This document shows positions 37,133 to 47,933 of a stretch of 64,000 nucleotides of DNA, in pieces; the stretch's first letter is position 1; each line of letters begins with the position of its first letter. This DNA comes from Penicillus capitatus (Eukaryota > Chlorophyta): assembly GCA_965649825.1 (NCBI GenBank), contig OZ287697.1:1612001-1676000 (forward strand), read 5' to 3'. A program made the position numbers and the translations under genes. Under the pieces are notes generated by a model, which made no database searches, had not been told where the DNA came from, and worked only from the letters and a program-made list of their open reading frames with translations.

Positions 37133-40100
37133 ATGTGGGATGCTGTGAGCGTTGTCAATAAGTTTCCGTCGCACACCTCTCGTCTTCGCTGCCATGGAAA
37201 GGGTTCTTCTGTTCTCTTCTCCAAAGAACTCGTTCCCAAATCAGCTCCACGTATCAGAACACGTGCGCCAAGAAGCACGACTACTAATAATCCTTTCTCA
37301 GTCAACTTGATTCGACCACCTATACATCAAGCAGAACGGATTCGCCCTCAGACTTCAGTTCTCACGAACGCTGAGGTACTCTGCCCTTTCTTCTGTTCGT
37401 AGTTATAAAGAACTCTTTGCTCAGGGAAATTCCGAGAAAATCTGCGAGCTCGAAGTCAAAGGACATGGCCTCGTGCAGATCTTTCGCGTGGGACAAGATT
37501 ACGGAGGGAAGATTGTAGAACACATGGGGCCGTTCTCAAGGAGTAAGACGGTTCCATTGTGTTGCAAGGGTTTCACCGATCCAGAACAAGCAACGCGAGG
37601 CCTGGCCCACTTGCCGCAGAGTGCTCTTCGTCATCACGTTCACGTCCTTTCTGGTCATAACAGAGGCGTCGAAAAGTTCATCTACGTGGGAAATCTCGGC
37701 CTTCTGGGCGGCGGCGACAGAGCACCTCCGTCCAGCAGTGATGCGCTCGGACACCAGACTGCCGAAAGCAATGCTTTTCACTCGGCGGCGCAAAGGGATT
37801 TGATTGAATCGGAGAGATCACTCATCCGAAAGTTTTTTGGCAAAAAATCGAATCAAAGTATCGAAAAAGTCGTGAAGGCGTTCAACGAAACGGACGACGA
37901 TGCGCAGAAAACCGGTCTGGCGAAAGTGCTTCGGAAGATTATCTGCGTCTTTAACGAAATGCCCGTCAGAGACATAATCGACAACCGAGGAGCCATAATC
38001 CATGAGTATCTGGCCGTATGCACACTCCACAGCGTCGGCGAAGAACACTTGTCTCTCCACAAGGACCTCTTCGACGGGATTTGCAACAAGCTGTACTCCA
38101 GCGCTCTCAACGACAGACACGTGATGGAGGCTGTAGAGCACACCCTTCAGATCGTCGACACGGAGGTCTTCGAGGAGGATCCGAGCTGTCTCGTTAATCT
38201 CGCCGAGTTCCTATTCGACGCGTTTGATCCGGACGGCGTGAGCTTTTCGAAAGAAATGTTTGCCTTACAGTGCAGCGCTATGTACGCTCTTCTCGAGTGT
38301 TTAAGAATCCTCCACGACGTCCACTTGGGCAATTGGAATCCAGAGAAGCTTGAGTGGCTCTACGCCAAGTTCGAGGACTGGAGTCAGAGGGCGATCGACC
38401 TTAGAAGACACTACTACTATCCATTAAAATTCCAAGCGACGCTGGCGGTGCAGGGTTTGAACCTTTTGCGGTCCTGTAGGCGAGCCGTCCGCAAGGCGAA
38501 CAACGCAAGGCTCGTCGCCAATCTTGCGCACTGCGCGGAGGGAAAAAATCAAGCGGTGCGAGGGGCAGTCCATCTCGACTTCGACCTCGGAAAAGCAGGG
38601 TCCGTGACGAGAGCGCTGCTACAAGCGTTCCTACAGGCGAGGCACAGCAAAATCGTCTGCGAAGATCAATGGTGCACGTGCCTTCATGCCATGAGTAGTG
38701 CGTGTTTTGCGGCCATGGACGATCTATTAGCCTTTGAAGTATTCAGCGAGCTTCTCTCCTTTCTTGCGCTCAACGCAGAGAGTACCGACGACGAAAGCCG
38801 CAAGGCTCTGAGGTTCGGTGTTGCGAAGATGTTGAGCAATCTCGCTGTCTATGGAAAGGATGGAGTCGTTCGCGGAGCGAGCATCGAGACCCTCGCAAGC
38901 CTCGTCGAACGAATAGACAAGTGGGACTGGTTGAGCGATCCCGATCTCTTCATAGAGTTGCTCGACAACCTTTCGGAGCTTAGCGTTCGAGGCTACGAGG
39001 ACGAGAAGCGTGAAGCACGCAAAGCTTTACGAAAATTGGCATTGAACGTGCACACCGAGGCATGCGAAGAAGCGCTGTCCAAGTGGCGGGGAGGAAAAAC
39101 GGTCGAGGAACGAATCGAGTCGCTCTCCTCCGATCGATCGCACACGTCGAGCAACGTGCTGTTTTCGCAAGTTTGGAAAAGTGTCAAAAAAGAACTGACG
39201 CCGGCGAAGACTGGAGATCCTTCTCATACGAAGAAGAACCGTTTTTTGACCTCTCCTTACATCACTCGTCACTTTGCCGGGAGGAAGGAAGAATTTAGCG
39301 AGCTCATGGATGCTTTCACGTCGACTGGCGAATCGGTCTTTTTCAAGGCAATTGTAGGCCCGGGCGGAATAGGAAAGACTCAGCTCGCGATAAAGGTATT
39401 CGACCAGCTAAAAAGCAAGGGCAAATACGACCACACCTTCTGGATCCCTTCGGATTCGAGGGAAAGTCTATCCACCGCCTTCTTCCAGATGGCAGAATAC
39501 CTGAATATGTTCGCGGTCGACGACATCCCGGAGCTTGTCAAAAGCGTTTACGAAGAACTCGGAAGATCACGCATTCTCTACGTCTTCGATGACGCCATTG
39601 ATCTCAACATGATTTGCGAGTACCTCCCGCCGGCAGTTGGACACGTCATTGTCACGACGAGAGACGTCGAAGCGAAGGGCTGGGAGAGCGACACGATGCA
39701 GCTCGGGCCATTCGACGATTGCGAAGCGTGGTTTCTGGCACAGAAATTTGGATATACCCTGTCGCCGCATTCGGAGGGTTTGAACGAATTGCTCGATTTT
39801 CTGCCTCTTTATCCGCTCACCCTGTCTCAGTTTTTCTCGATGATGAATTACGAGAACGTGCCAAGCCCCGCAGAATGGATAGAAAAGGCGGGACGATATT
39901 CACCTTCAAGAAGCGAAGCTAGGGCAATAGAAATGCTCTCCAGAGAGCACGACCTAAGAGGAGCCAGTGCGATGGTCTTCTTGTTTCGATCTAGCGTGCT
40001 GAGCATTTCGAGAGAACCCGGCGACATTGGAACGCACTCTCTCGATATACTCACCAAGCTGGCGTTGCTCGACCCAAATGGAGTCCCCATCGCATGGGTG

Positions 40101-42521
40101 TACAAATGGTACGAACACGAGGATCAACAATCCGAAACCAAAACGCAAAAATCAATAAGACTGCTTGAGCGTTTCTCCTATGTCTCGTGGAACATAGAGA
40201 ATAAGCAGATCTACATTCACGCCGAGACGCAGCTTCTAGCAAGACACCTCCTCTTACACGTCGACGAAAGAAGCCCCGGCCAAAAGGAAGAGCGTGGAGA
40301 GCATGCGGAAGAGAAATCCAGAGCTCACATCAACACCATTGTGCATTCAATCGATCAATACGTCGGAGATTGGAGAACGGATGTCTCGAACCGAGAACTG
40401 TGGACCTCGCTTGCTCGAAATGGGGTTTCACTCCTCAGAAATTGCGGAAGAGACCAAGATATCGGCGTAGAGTTGAAGCTATTAGAACACATGGCAAAAG
40501 CTTACTCCGAGATGTGCATGTTTCGTGAGGCGCTTACGTACTATCAAAAAGCACTCGAGATGTGCGAGCGCCTGCACGCCGGAGCGGACCATCCGGACCT
40601 CGTCGATTGCATCAGAGAATACGCCGTCGGACTCTCGAAGAACGGAAGGGACAACGAAGCTATGCCGTTCCGCTTGAGGGCCCTCGAGATGTGCGAGCGC
40701 CTGCACGCCGGAGCGGACCATCCGGACCTCGTCGATTGCATCATAGAATACGCCGTCGGACTCTCGAAGAACGGAAGGGACAACGAAGCTATGCCGTTTC
40801 TCTTGAGAGCACTCGAGATGTGCGAGCGCCTGCACGCCGGAGCGGACCATCCGGACCTGGTCGATTGCATCAGAGAATACGCCGTCGGACTCTCGAAGAA
40901 CGGAAGGGACAACGAAGCTATGCCGTTCCGCTTGAGGGCCCTCGAGATGTGCGAGCGCCTGCACGCCGGAGCGGACAATCCGGACCTCGTCCAGTGCATC
41001 AGAGAATACGCCGTCGGACTCTCGAAGAACGGAAGGGACAACGAAGCTATGCCGTTTCTCTTGAGGGCACTCGAGATGTGCGAGCGCCTGCACGCCGGAG
41101 CGGACCATCCGGACCTCGTCGATTGCATCATGAACTACGCCGTCGGACTCTCGAAGAACGGAAGGGACAACGAAGCTATGCCGTTCCGCTTGAGGGCCCT
41201 CGAGATGTGCGAGCGCCTGCACGCCGGAGCGGACCATCCGGACCTCGTCGATTGCATCAGAGAATACGCCGTCGGACTCTCGAAGAACGGAAGGGACAAC
41301 GAAGCTATGCCGTTCGACTTGAGGGCCCTCGAGATGTGCGAGCGCCTGCACGCCGGAGCGGACCATCCGGACCTCGTCGATTGCATCAGGAACTACGCCG
41401 TCGGACTCTCGAAGAACGGAAGGGACAGCGAAGCTATGCCGTTTCTCTTGAGGGCACTCGAGATGTGCGAGCGCCTGCACGCCGGAGCGGACCATCCGGA
41501 CCTCGTCGATTGCATCATGAACTACGCCGTCGGACTCTCGAAGAACGGAAGGGACAGCGAAGCTATGCCGTTCCGCTTGAGGGCCCTCGAGATGTGCGAG
41601 CGCCTGCACGCCGGAGCGGACCATCCGGACCTCGTCCAGTGCATCAGAGAATACGCCGTCGGACTCTCGAAGAACGGAAGGGACAACGAAGCTATGCCGT
41701 TCCGCTTGAGGGCCCTCGAGATGTGCGAGCGCCTGCACGCCGGAGCGGACCATCCGGACCTCGTCCAGTGCATCAGAGAATACGCCGTCGGACTCTCGAA
41801 GAACGGAAGGGACAGCGAAGCTATGCCGTTCCGCTTGAGGGCCCTCGAGATGTGCGAGCGCCTGCACGCCGGAGCGGACCATCCGGACCTCGTCCAGTGC
41901 ATCAGAGAATACGCCGTCGGACTCTCGAAGAACGGAAGGGACAACGAAGCTATGCCGTTCGACTTGAGGGCCCTCGAGATGTGCGAGCGCCTACACGCCG
42001 GAGCGGACCATCCGGACCTCGTCGATTGCATCAGGAACTACGCCGTCGGACTCTCGAAGAACGGAAGGGACAGCGAAGCTATGCCGTTCCGCTTGAGGGC
42101 CCTCGAGATGTGCGAGCGCCTGCACGCCGGAGCGGACCATCCGGACCTCGTCCAGTGCATCAGGAACTACGCCGTCGGACTCTCGAAGAACGGAAGGGAC
42201 AGCGAAGCTATGCCGTTCGACTTGAGGGCACTCGAGATGTGCGAGCGCCTGCACGCCGGAGCGGACCATCCGGACCTCGTGGATTGCATCAGAGAATACG
42301 CTGTCGGACTCTTAAAGACGGGAAGGGACAACGAAGCTATGCCGTTCCTCTTGAGGGCCCTCGAGATGTGCGAGCGCCTGCACGCCGGAGCGGACCATCC
42401 GGACCTCGTGGATTGCATCAGAGAATACGCTGTCGGACTCTTAAGGACGGGAAGGGACAACGAGGCGGTTGCTTTTTTTCAAAAAGCGGAAGAATTACGT
42501 GAGCGGCTTGAGTACCGTTAA
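37133..42521 (+). CDS. NLR-like protein C: shared helical N-terminal domain, NB-ARC ATPase, 15 near-identical TPR units
   Basis: Exon 37133-37375, a 49-nt intron, then one 5.1-kb exon 37425-42521; about 1779 residues. After a roughly 200-residue leader comes the domain shared with A and B. Matching blocks are RHYYYPLKFQATL versus SCDYYPVRFHFKVL in B, ALRFGVAKMLSNLA versus ALRYGVIQEIKLLA, and the closing WRGGKTVEERI versus WLGGATIENKL. NB-ARC follows: P-loop GPGGIGKT near residue 725, RILYVFDDAID (Walker B), HVIVTTRDVE, and LDFLPLYPLTLSQF in the GLPLA position. The C-terminus is a kinesin-light-chain-like TPR array. By analogy with NB-ARC-TPR proteins it should be an ATP-gated sensor that oligomerises; this is inference. 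The long single ORF starts with GTG at 37473; the spliced start at ATG 37133 is preferred but uncertain. No lesions seen. Confidence 0.85.
40551..42485 (+). repeat. 15 tandem 129-bp units encoding 43-residue TPRs
   Basis: Units start at 40551 and recur every 129 nt up to 42485. Units 1-13 are almost identical at the DNA level; 14-15 diverge slightly (GLLKTGRD, GLLRTGRD). Within a unit the changes are confined mainly to position 19 (D/Q), 22 (R/I/M), 23 (E/N), 35 (N/S) and 41 (R/L/D). Because the period is a multiple of three, the other frames and the opposite strand also stay open, producing long false ORFs. Confidence 0.97.
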
Positions 42522-44069
42522 AACCTGTCTTCTCGTCGAGCTTGCTTGTTTATAACTTGTAAGTTGTTGTTTATGCCCTCCCTTTCTACAGAATTGGATT
42601 TCAAGGTGTTTTGCTAGCAATTCCCCTGATTTCCACATTCTAATGTCACGAAAGCTACACTAATGTTTTGTGTTGCGAGCTGTTTAATGTGAGAATTTCT
42701 CTTCGGCCAACTCCAGTTTTTGTAATGTCATTCGCTTATCCGATACGGTCAGCGTTGTTCCATTTGGATCCTCAACTCTGCCAGCTTAGAGTGGGAACCG
42801 CCGTACTCTGTCGTTCTCTTCCTTGGTGCGAATGGTTTATATCTCCTGTCTAGAACACTTTTGGAATTACACCTCTGGAAGCCGATCCGCTACTACGACA
42901 ATCTCTTCTCCTGTTTTTTGTCTAGAGATAGGTTTATCTCCAGCGCTTGCTACGTCGCAGATATCACGTCAACCATCTCTGTCGACCCGCCCGAAATCTT
43001 ACATAGGATGCACTCCATGGCAATTGAGCATAGCACCAGTGCTCCACCCCTTCCCACCCATGAACAACATCGTCGGCTGCGGAAACCAAATTAAAAGATT
43101 CTGCAATTTTTCACAAACCCATGGCATATTAGAACTGCGGATGCAGGAAAATCGTCTGGAGAACTATTCCATCTCGCTGTTTTCCAATCACCGACCTTGC
43201 ACTTTGCATGAATGTGCCGCTATCAAGACTTACATGTCTGCAGGAGATGTACTGCTAGGAATTCGTGTCCTTTGTAGAAGAGAGGCTTCCACTCCATCAG
43301 GAATGCAAACCGTAACGGCTTGTTCTGTATCTATATGTGTCCTTGATGTGACGCCTGCGTCGTTTCGATGTCTGGCTCCTTGCTTCCGCGTCGCCCTGCT
43401 CGATGGACAACTCAAACAATTGCCGGCGTCGTTCTCTGGTCAAGCGCACATTCCTCTCACTCTTTTCTCTCTCACTCTGGTTACAGTCTCCTGCAGCTTT
43501 TGTTGTTTTGGCATATCGTCCACACCATCCGTGACGCCATTCACGTACATCCCATCTTCATTCTACTCTTCCCAACGACGGGAGTCAGATAGTCACTCTC
43601 AATCGCAATACCTCACCCATTGTCTGCGTTCCTAGATCCTATTCCTCGCCACTTTTCTACCGACTCTCGTTTTCCTCTCGTTAGAAAACGACTTCTATGG
43701 ACTGAATCCTTTAAATCCCGTCCATTACCTCAAAATCTGTTGGAAGACATACAAAGCACTTGCCACCAACGACTGGAAAGTAAGCACGGGCGAACAGCTT
43801 CCCCATTCAACGAGCATCCGAATTCACATCCGCGTTTCTTCCCATAGATTGGAAGCAAAGATATGTAACGAAGGCCAGATGGAGACGTTTAGTACGGAAC
43901 CGATGTATCCTGCTGTTCTCGCGCTGCCATCAGTTTTCTGTAAGTGAGATGGACGAGAAAGATCATCTGCCAAAAGGCCAGTACAGCTGGCGAAGTTCTC
44001 TCCATCTCTTCATCCTCCACTGTCACCCACGACGTCCCATACTCCTCCACCTAAACAGCCGATCCCCAT
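42522..44069. other. spacer between gene C and gene H
   Basis: About 1.5 kb. A plus-strand ORF of about 270 codons (42823-43635; first ATG near 42832) is longer than expected by chance but has no recognisable motif. It is Ser/Cys/Phe rich and shows no splice partners, so I leave it as a weak possibility only. Confidence 0.3.
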
Positions 44070-45337
44070 CTACCCCCAGATGCTGGACAAAGTGCATCGA
44101 CATCTTGCCTTCTGCTTTTCTGCCTCTTCTCGGTACTTAGGCAGGTACGCCAGCACATCTGGCACATTCTTCAGGCGATGTGACAGGTCAAGGCTGGCTT
44201 CGGCCTCGTTTTCAGACACCGCCACTCTTCGTAGAGAGTTTGTCACGAAGGTCGAGAGGTTTGTCATCTCGAACATCTGCGAGTCGTCTGTCACATCAAA
44301 GGCCCATCCCCATCCAGATGACACCGTCGATAGGCGATGTGACAGTCCACTCTGAGCTAGTGTCATATAGACGATGCTCACCCACCTGGTTCCTTTGCGT
44401 CTTCAGCGTCCAAACAGTCAATAGGATGGGGGTGGACCTGCCGAAGAGTTGTCGACTGATGCCGCCGGCGACGCCTTGCGTTTCGGCGTCCTGAATCGGC
44501 AGTGATCTGCACGCCTGTTCGTATTGGAATTCTGTAATGCTGTCGACCAGGTCCTTCGCAGCCAGTCCTGTCTCATACCCTTCGGTCACACTCGTGACGA
44601 AGTGATCGATGCAGTAGACGGATCCTTGCGCCGCTCCGATAAACGCAATCAACGATTTCAGCGCAATGCCGTGCCGATCGCGGCCGCCGTCAAAGGCCAG
44701 TACGAATCGCTGGGCATCGGACGGATCCTCTGTCTCTTCGTTTAACAGCCGAGCCAGCGATACCGTCAAGGCAACGAGCAACGAATTGAGATGCATGAGT
44801 TTTAACGACGGTGTCACGCCTTCGGCCTAAACATAGACACACGATCTGTGCAGGGATCATTTGGATCGAGGACGGAGACATTCTGTGCCTCTTCCTGAAT
44901 CTGGATCATGTCCTCGACGGTGGTGCCCGAACGGCAGAGCGTCAGGATCTGCTCAACGAACGGCTTCATGGTTAGGGCATTGCTGCCGATGATCTTTTCG
45001 ATCGACGCAGAGGGGAGATGTGGGACGGCCATGGACTGAAGGGTCAACATCACGATGACAGACCATGAGAGCAGGATGTCCTGTTCGGCATCGGAAAGCA
45101 CTGGCCCTCCCGATTCCAACGGCTTCACGGCCAACAGAATCTGCAGACTTGAGCAGCGACCTCTCGAAGGTCAGATTCCAGCGGACGGTTACAGACCTGT
45201 AGCTCAGAGATGGTGCATTTCTCAAGGTAGAGAGCCGTCACGGTATGGACCAGGCAGTCCAGAGCGAAAGGGGATTGCGCATGGCTGGCCAAGAAACACA
45301 GGATCAGAGCATCGGACCAACGTCTCAGCAGAAGATC
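44070..45337 (-). CDS. Unrecognised conserved-looking spliced gene H (5' end unresolved)
   Basis: Exons 45337-45197, 45140-44880, 44826-44382 and 44356-44070 are joined by introns of 56, 53 and only 25 nt; phases agree and yield 377 residues up to a TAG. The predicted protein is mostly helical and Leu/Ala rich (WSDALILCFLASHAQSP, LDCLVHTVTALYLEKC, SWSVIVMLTLQSMAVPHL, LNSLLVALTVSLARLL) without an obvious P-loop or signal peptide. I do not recognise the family. At least one exon lies upstream: the frame at 45648-45400 (FAVLSSATIEASDNDADG...) looks coding, but I could not connect it in phase. Same strand as the AMT gene upstream of it. Confidence 0.55.
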
Positions 45338-45973
45338 CTGGTGACAGAGACGGCGGCTCGTCTGGGAAGAGGATCCGTTTTGCAGGTACCCTTCGTTCGG
45401 CAGTCACTGCGTCTGTTTTCGGTTCCTGACTGCGCAGTCGATGACGTCTGCTGCCGATCGCGATACCGAAGCGAAGCGTCGGGCGATGACGGCAAGGGCC
45501 ATGCGATGAGATAGCGACGTGTTCCGTCCGCGTCGTTATCGGACGCTTCGATCGTAGCGGACGACAGAACGGCGAAATTCGAGCCGTCACGCCAAGGCAA
45601 CGACCGACTGTGAGCATGTCTCTCCTTGTGCCCGTCGGGAAACGTCACATCAAATCGCAGCAGAGGTGATTCCTCACCTCTGTCATCATATGGCTAACCT
45701 GACAGTCCAAGTTACAGGGAGTCTTCAAAATGCCTTAGTCCTTGTCAGCGTCCATTTGATTGCACAAAACCAGAATATCCATCCAACGTCTTTTATTGGG
45801 ATAAGACATTGTTTGCTGCAAATTTCGTCTAGACAGAGATAGACGGGGGAACACATGGTGTTGGAGCATTTCATCAGAGAGTTGTCTTTGAATGTGGGTC
45901 AGTTGAGCTGCCAGAACTCCAGAAGCAGAATTCCTGAATACGTATCAGCAATGGCGGCGCATTCTGTTGGCTA
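45338..45973. other. probable 5' exon(s) and upstream region of gene H
   Basis: A minus-strand ORF from 45648 (MTFPDGHKERHAHSR...) is the likely first coding exon of H, but no GT-AG pair joins it to the exon at 45337 in phase. The rest, 45649-45973, lies between H and the AMT stop codon. A 9-bp inverted repeat, GAGGTGA/TCACCTC-like, is seen near 45665-45681. Confidence 0.35.
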
Positions 45974-47497
45974 TCAGTTATCGGTCGATTCAGGCGTTTG
46001 TGGTGCAGCATCCTCCAGCGCAGGCGGCTGTCGTGCATCGTAGTCTCCGCAGGCAGAGATGTGGTGCATGACCTCTTCGTCATCTTGTTTCTTGTTAGGG
46101 ATACCGTGTAGCGATGCATTGAGTCCACTGATTTCTTCCTCCCGAGCAACGCGGAGCTTACCGGTGGTTTTGAGGTAAGAGAAGAGAGCGAAATTAAAAG
46201 AACATGACCAAAAAGCTATAACGAGGGCACCGAGCAACTGGATGCTCAATTGACGACCATCGCCGCCGTAGAACAGACCGTAATCGGTTTCACCTAAAGT
46301 CACACTTTGTGACGAAAAGAGTGAGAATGTGGCATCCTGCCATCAATGAAATTTTCGTAGGCTCTTTTGACGTTGGTTTCGGTGGCGAAGAGTCCAACGC
46401 AGACGGTGCCGATGAATCCGGGAGAGAAGTGAACGGCCGACGCTTCGAGTGGGTCATCCACTTTCAAAACGAGCAGCAACTTGGCGGTGAGATAGTAGGC
46501 GATACCACTGAGAGATCCGATGATGATCGCGGCAAAGGGCTCGACGACGGCACATCCAGCCGTGATGCCAACCAGACCCGAGAGCAGTCCATTCAATCCC
46601 GGCGCAATCTGAATGCGATGGCCAGACATGACGTGGAAAAACAAGACCGTCAACGAACTCGATGCGGCACTCAGCGTCGTATTGACGGCGGCCAGCGATG
46701 CCGTGACCATGCATCCGTGGACACATGTCTCGGATGCCGAGTTGAAGGCGTACCAGCCGAACCAGAGGAGAAATGTTCCCAACATGATCAGCGACTGATT
46801 GTTACAGCGAAGATCGATGACGTTGCCCTGGGTGTCAAAGCGACCGGCACGGGGTCCCAAGAACCACGCGGCGAAAAAGGCGGCGCCGCCACCGGTGACA
46901 TGCACGACACTGGAGCCTGAGAAATCGAGGAGACCTAAGGACCCTTCAAACGCTCTGGACTCGCGAAAGGCCGAGAGCCATCCCCAATCCGACCACACCC
47001 AATGCGCGACTACCGGATAGACGAACCCAGTGATGACGATGGTGTAGATGACGTAGGCTTGGTAGCGGCAACGTTCGGCAGCGGCACCGGAGACAATGGT
47101 GGCCGATGTGGCCGCAAAGGCCCACTGAAAGATCCAATGCGAGTAGTACTCCGGCCGCTCACTGACTTCGACGCTTGCCATAAAGAAATTGGATCCACCG
47201 ACGAAGTTACGCAGACCCTGTGTTCCTTCTCCATAGGCCAGAGGATAACCGATGGCCCACCAGACGATGGCTGCCACGCAGGAATCCAGCAAGTTCTGTC
47301 GACAGACGTCGAGGGAGAAGAGAGATGCGTGACGGGTGGACCTTAAGGAGGATGTTCACGGTGTTGCGTTTTCGGACCGTTCCAGCTTCGAGCATTGAGA
47401 AACCGCATTGCATCAAGAAAATGAGGTAGGCCGCAAAGAGTGTCCACAAAATCGTTAAGTCCATTTCCATCTCGGTCTCCGGTATTCTCTCGTTCAT
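45974..47497 (-). CDS. AMT: Ammonium transporter (AMT/Mep/Rh superfamily, AMT1-like)
   Basis: Three exons: 47497-47342, 47295-46341, 46293-45974; 476 residues, normal for AMT. It has about eleven membrane helices: LFAAYLIFLMQCGFSMLEAG near the N-terminus, DFSGSSVVHVTGGGAAF with the first pore histidine, WFGWYAFNSASE, SGLVGITAGCAVVEPFAA, and ASAVHFSPGFIGTV with the second pore histidine. It should move ammonium across the plasma membrane or an organelle membrane. The long ORF starts with a TTG; the first ATG in frame (47497) puts the usual short N-terminus before helix 1. Intron 2 is unusual: either a 47-nt GC-AG intron or a nested 20-nt GT-AG intron, both in frame. The cytosolic tail is acidic and Pro rich. 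Divergent from the CHK kinase gene. Confidence 0.93.
46294..46340 (-). other. AMT intron 2: 47-nt GC-AG, or nested 20-nt GT-AG intron
   Basis: Removing 46340-46294 (GC...AG) joins ENFIDG to ETDYGLFYGG without extra residues. Removing only 46313-46294, GTCACAAAGTGTGACTTTAG, is also in frame and adds nine residues. The short form is a GTCACA/TGTGAC inverted repeat with a 3-nt loop. The same 47/20 arrangement occurs in the RETICULATA-like gene. Confidence 0.6.
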
Positions 47498-47933
47498 CGC
47501 GTCCTTATATAAAGCGCCGACGCCTGTGTCGTTTTTTTCGAAAGTCAAGACGCGATGGTTTGTGCCCGAAGAGAACGGCGCCAAAAACGAAAGTGTCTCA
47601 GGGTCACGCCGTCAGTGGAAAAGCGCAAGCGAGTTCAGACGAATGCCACGTCGGAGAGAGAACCGTGTCTGCATCTGTGGAGACGGTTGGCGAAAAGAAG
47701 AACCGCTAAGAGCCATGATCGACGCTTTTGACCTCTTATCTGGCCAAGAGACCACCGATAGACATCTCACCTCTCTGGATGTCCCCGAGCTGCCCCACAA
47801 CACCGAGCCCTTCGCGATCACCCACTGAACACCGGACGTCAGTCACTGTGAAATGCCGCCTCGTTTCCGACACGTTATAGCCATGAATGCGTGGGGACCG
47901 TTTTGAGAAGATGACATCGATTTATGCGGTCTA
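47498..47933. promoter_or_regulatory. divergent intergenic region, AMT / CHK kinase
   Basis: 436 nt between the start codons of two divergent genes, so it should hold both promoters. No clear TATA box or operator could be assigned; a minus-strand open frame upstream of the AMT ATG reaches a TTG at 47584. Confidence 0.4.

Noticed and set aside
40482-42502. Long ORFs antisense to and out of frame with the TPR array (466, 646, 195, 169 codons and others)
   Set aside because: They arise because the 129-bp period is divisible by three, so any frame open in one unit stays open in all. Their translations are low-information repeats, while the sense frame encodes clear TPRs fused to NB-ARC.
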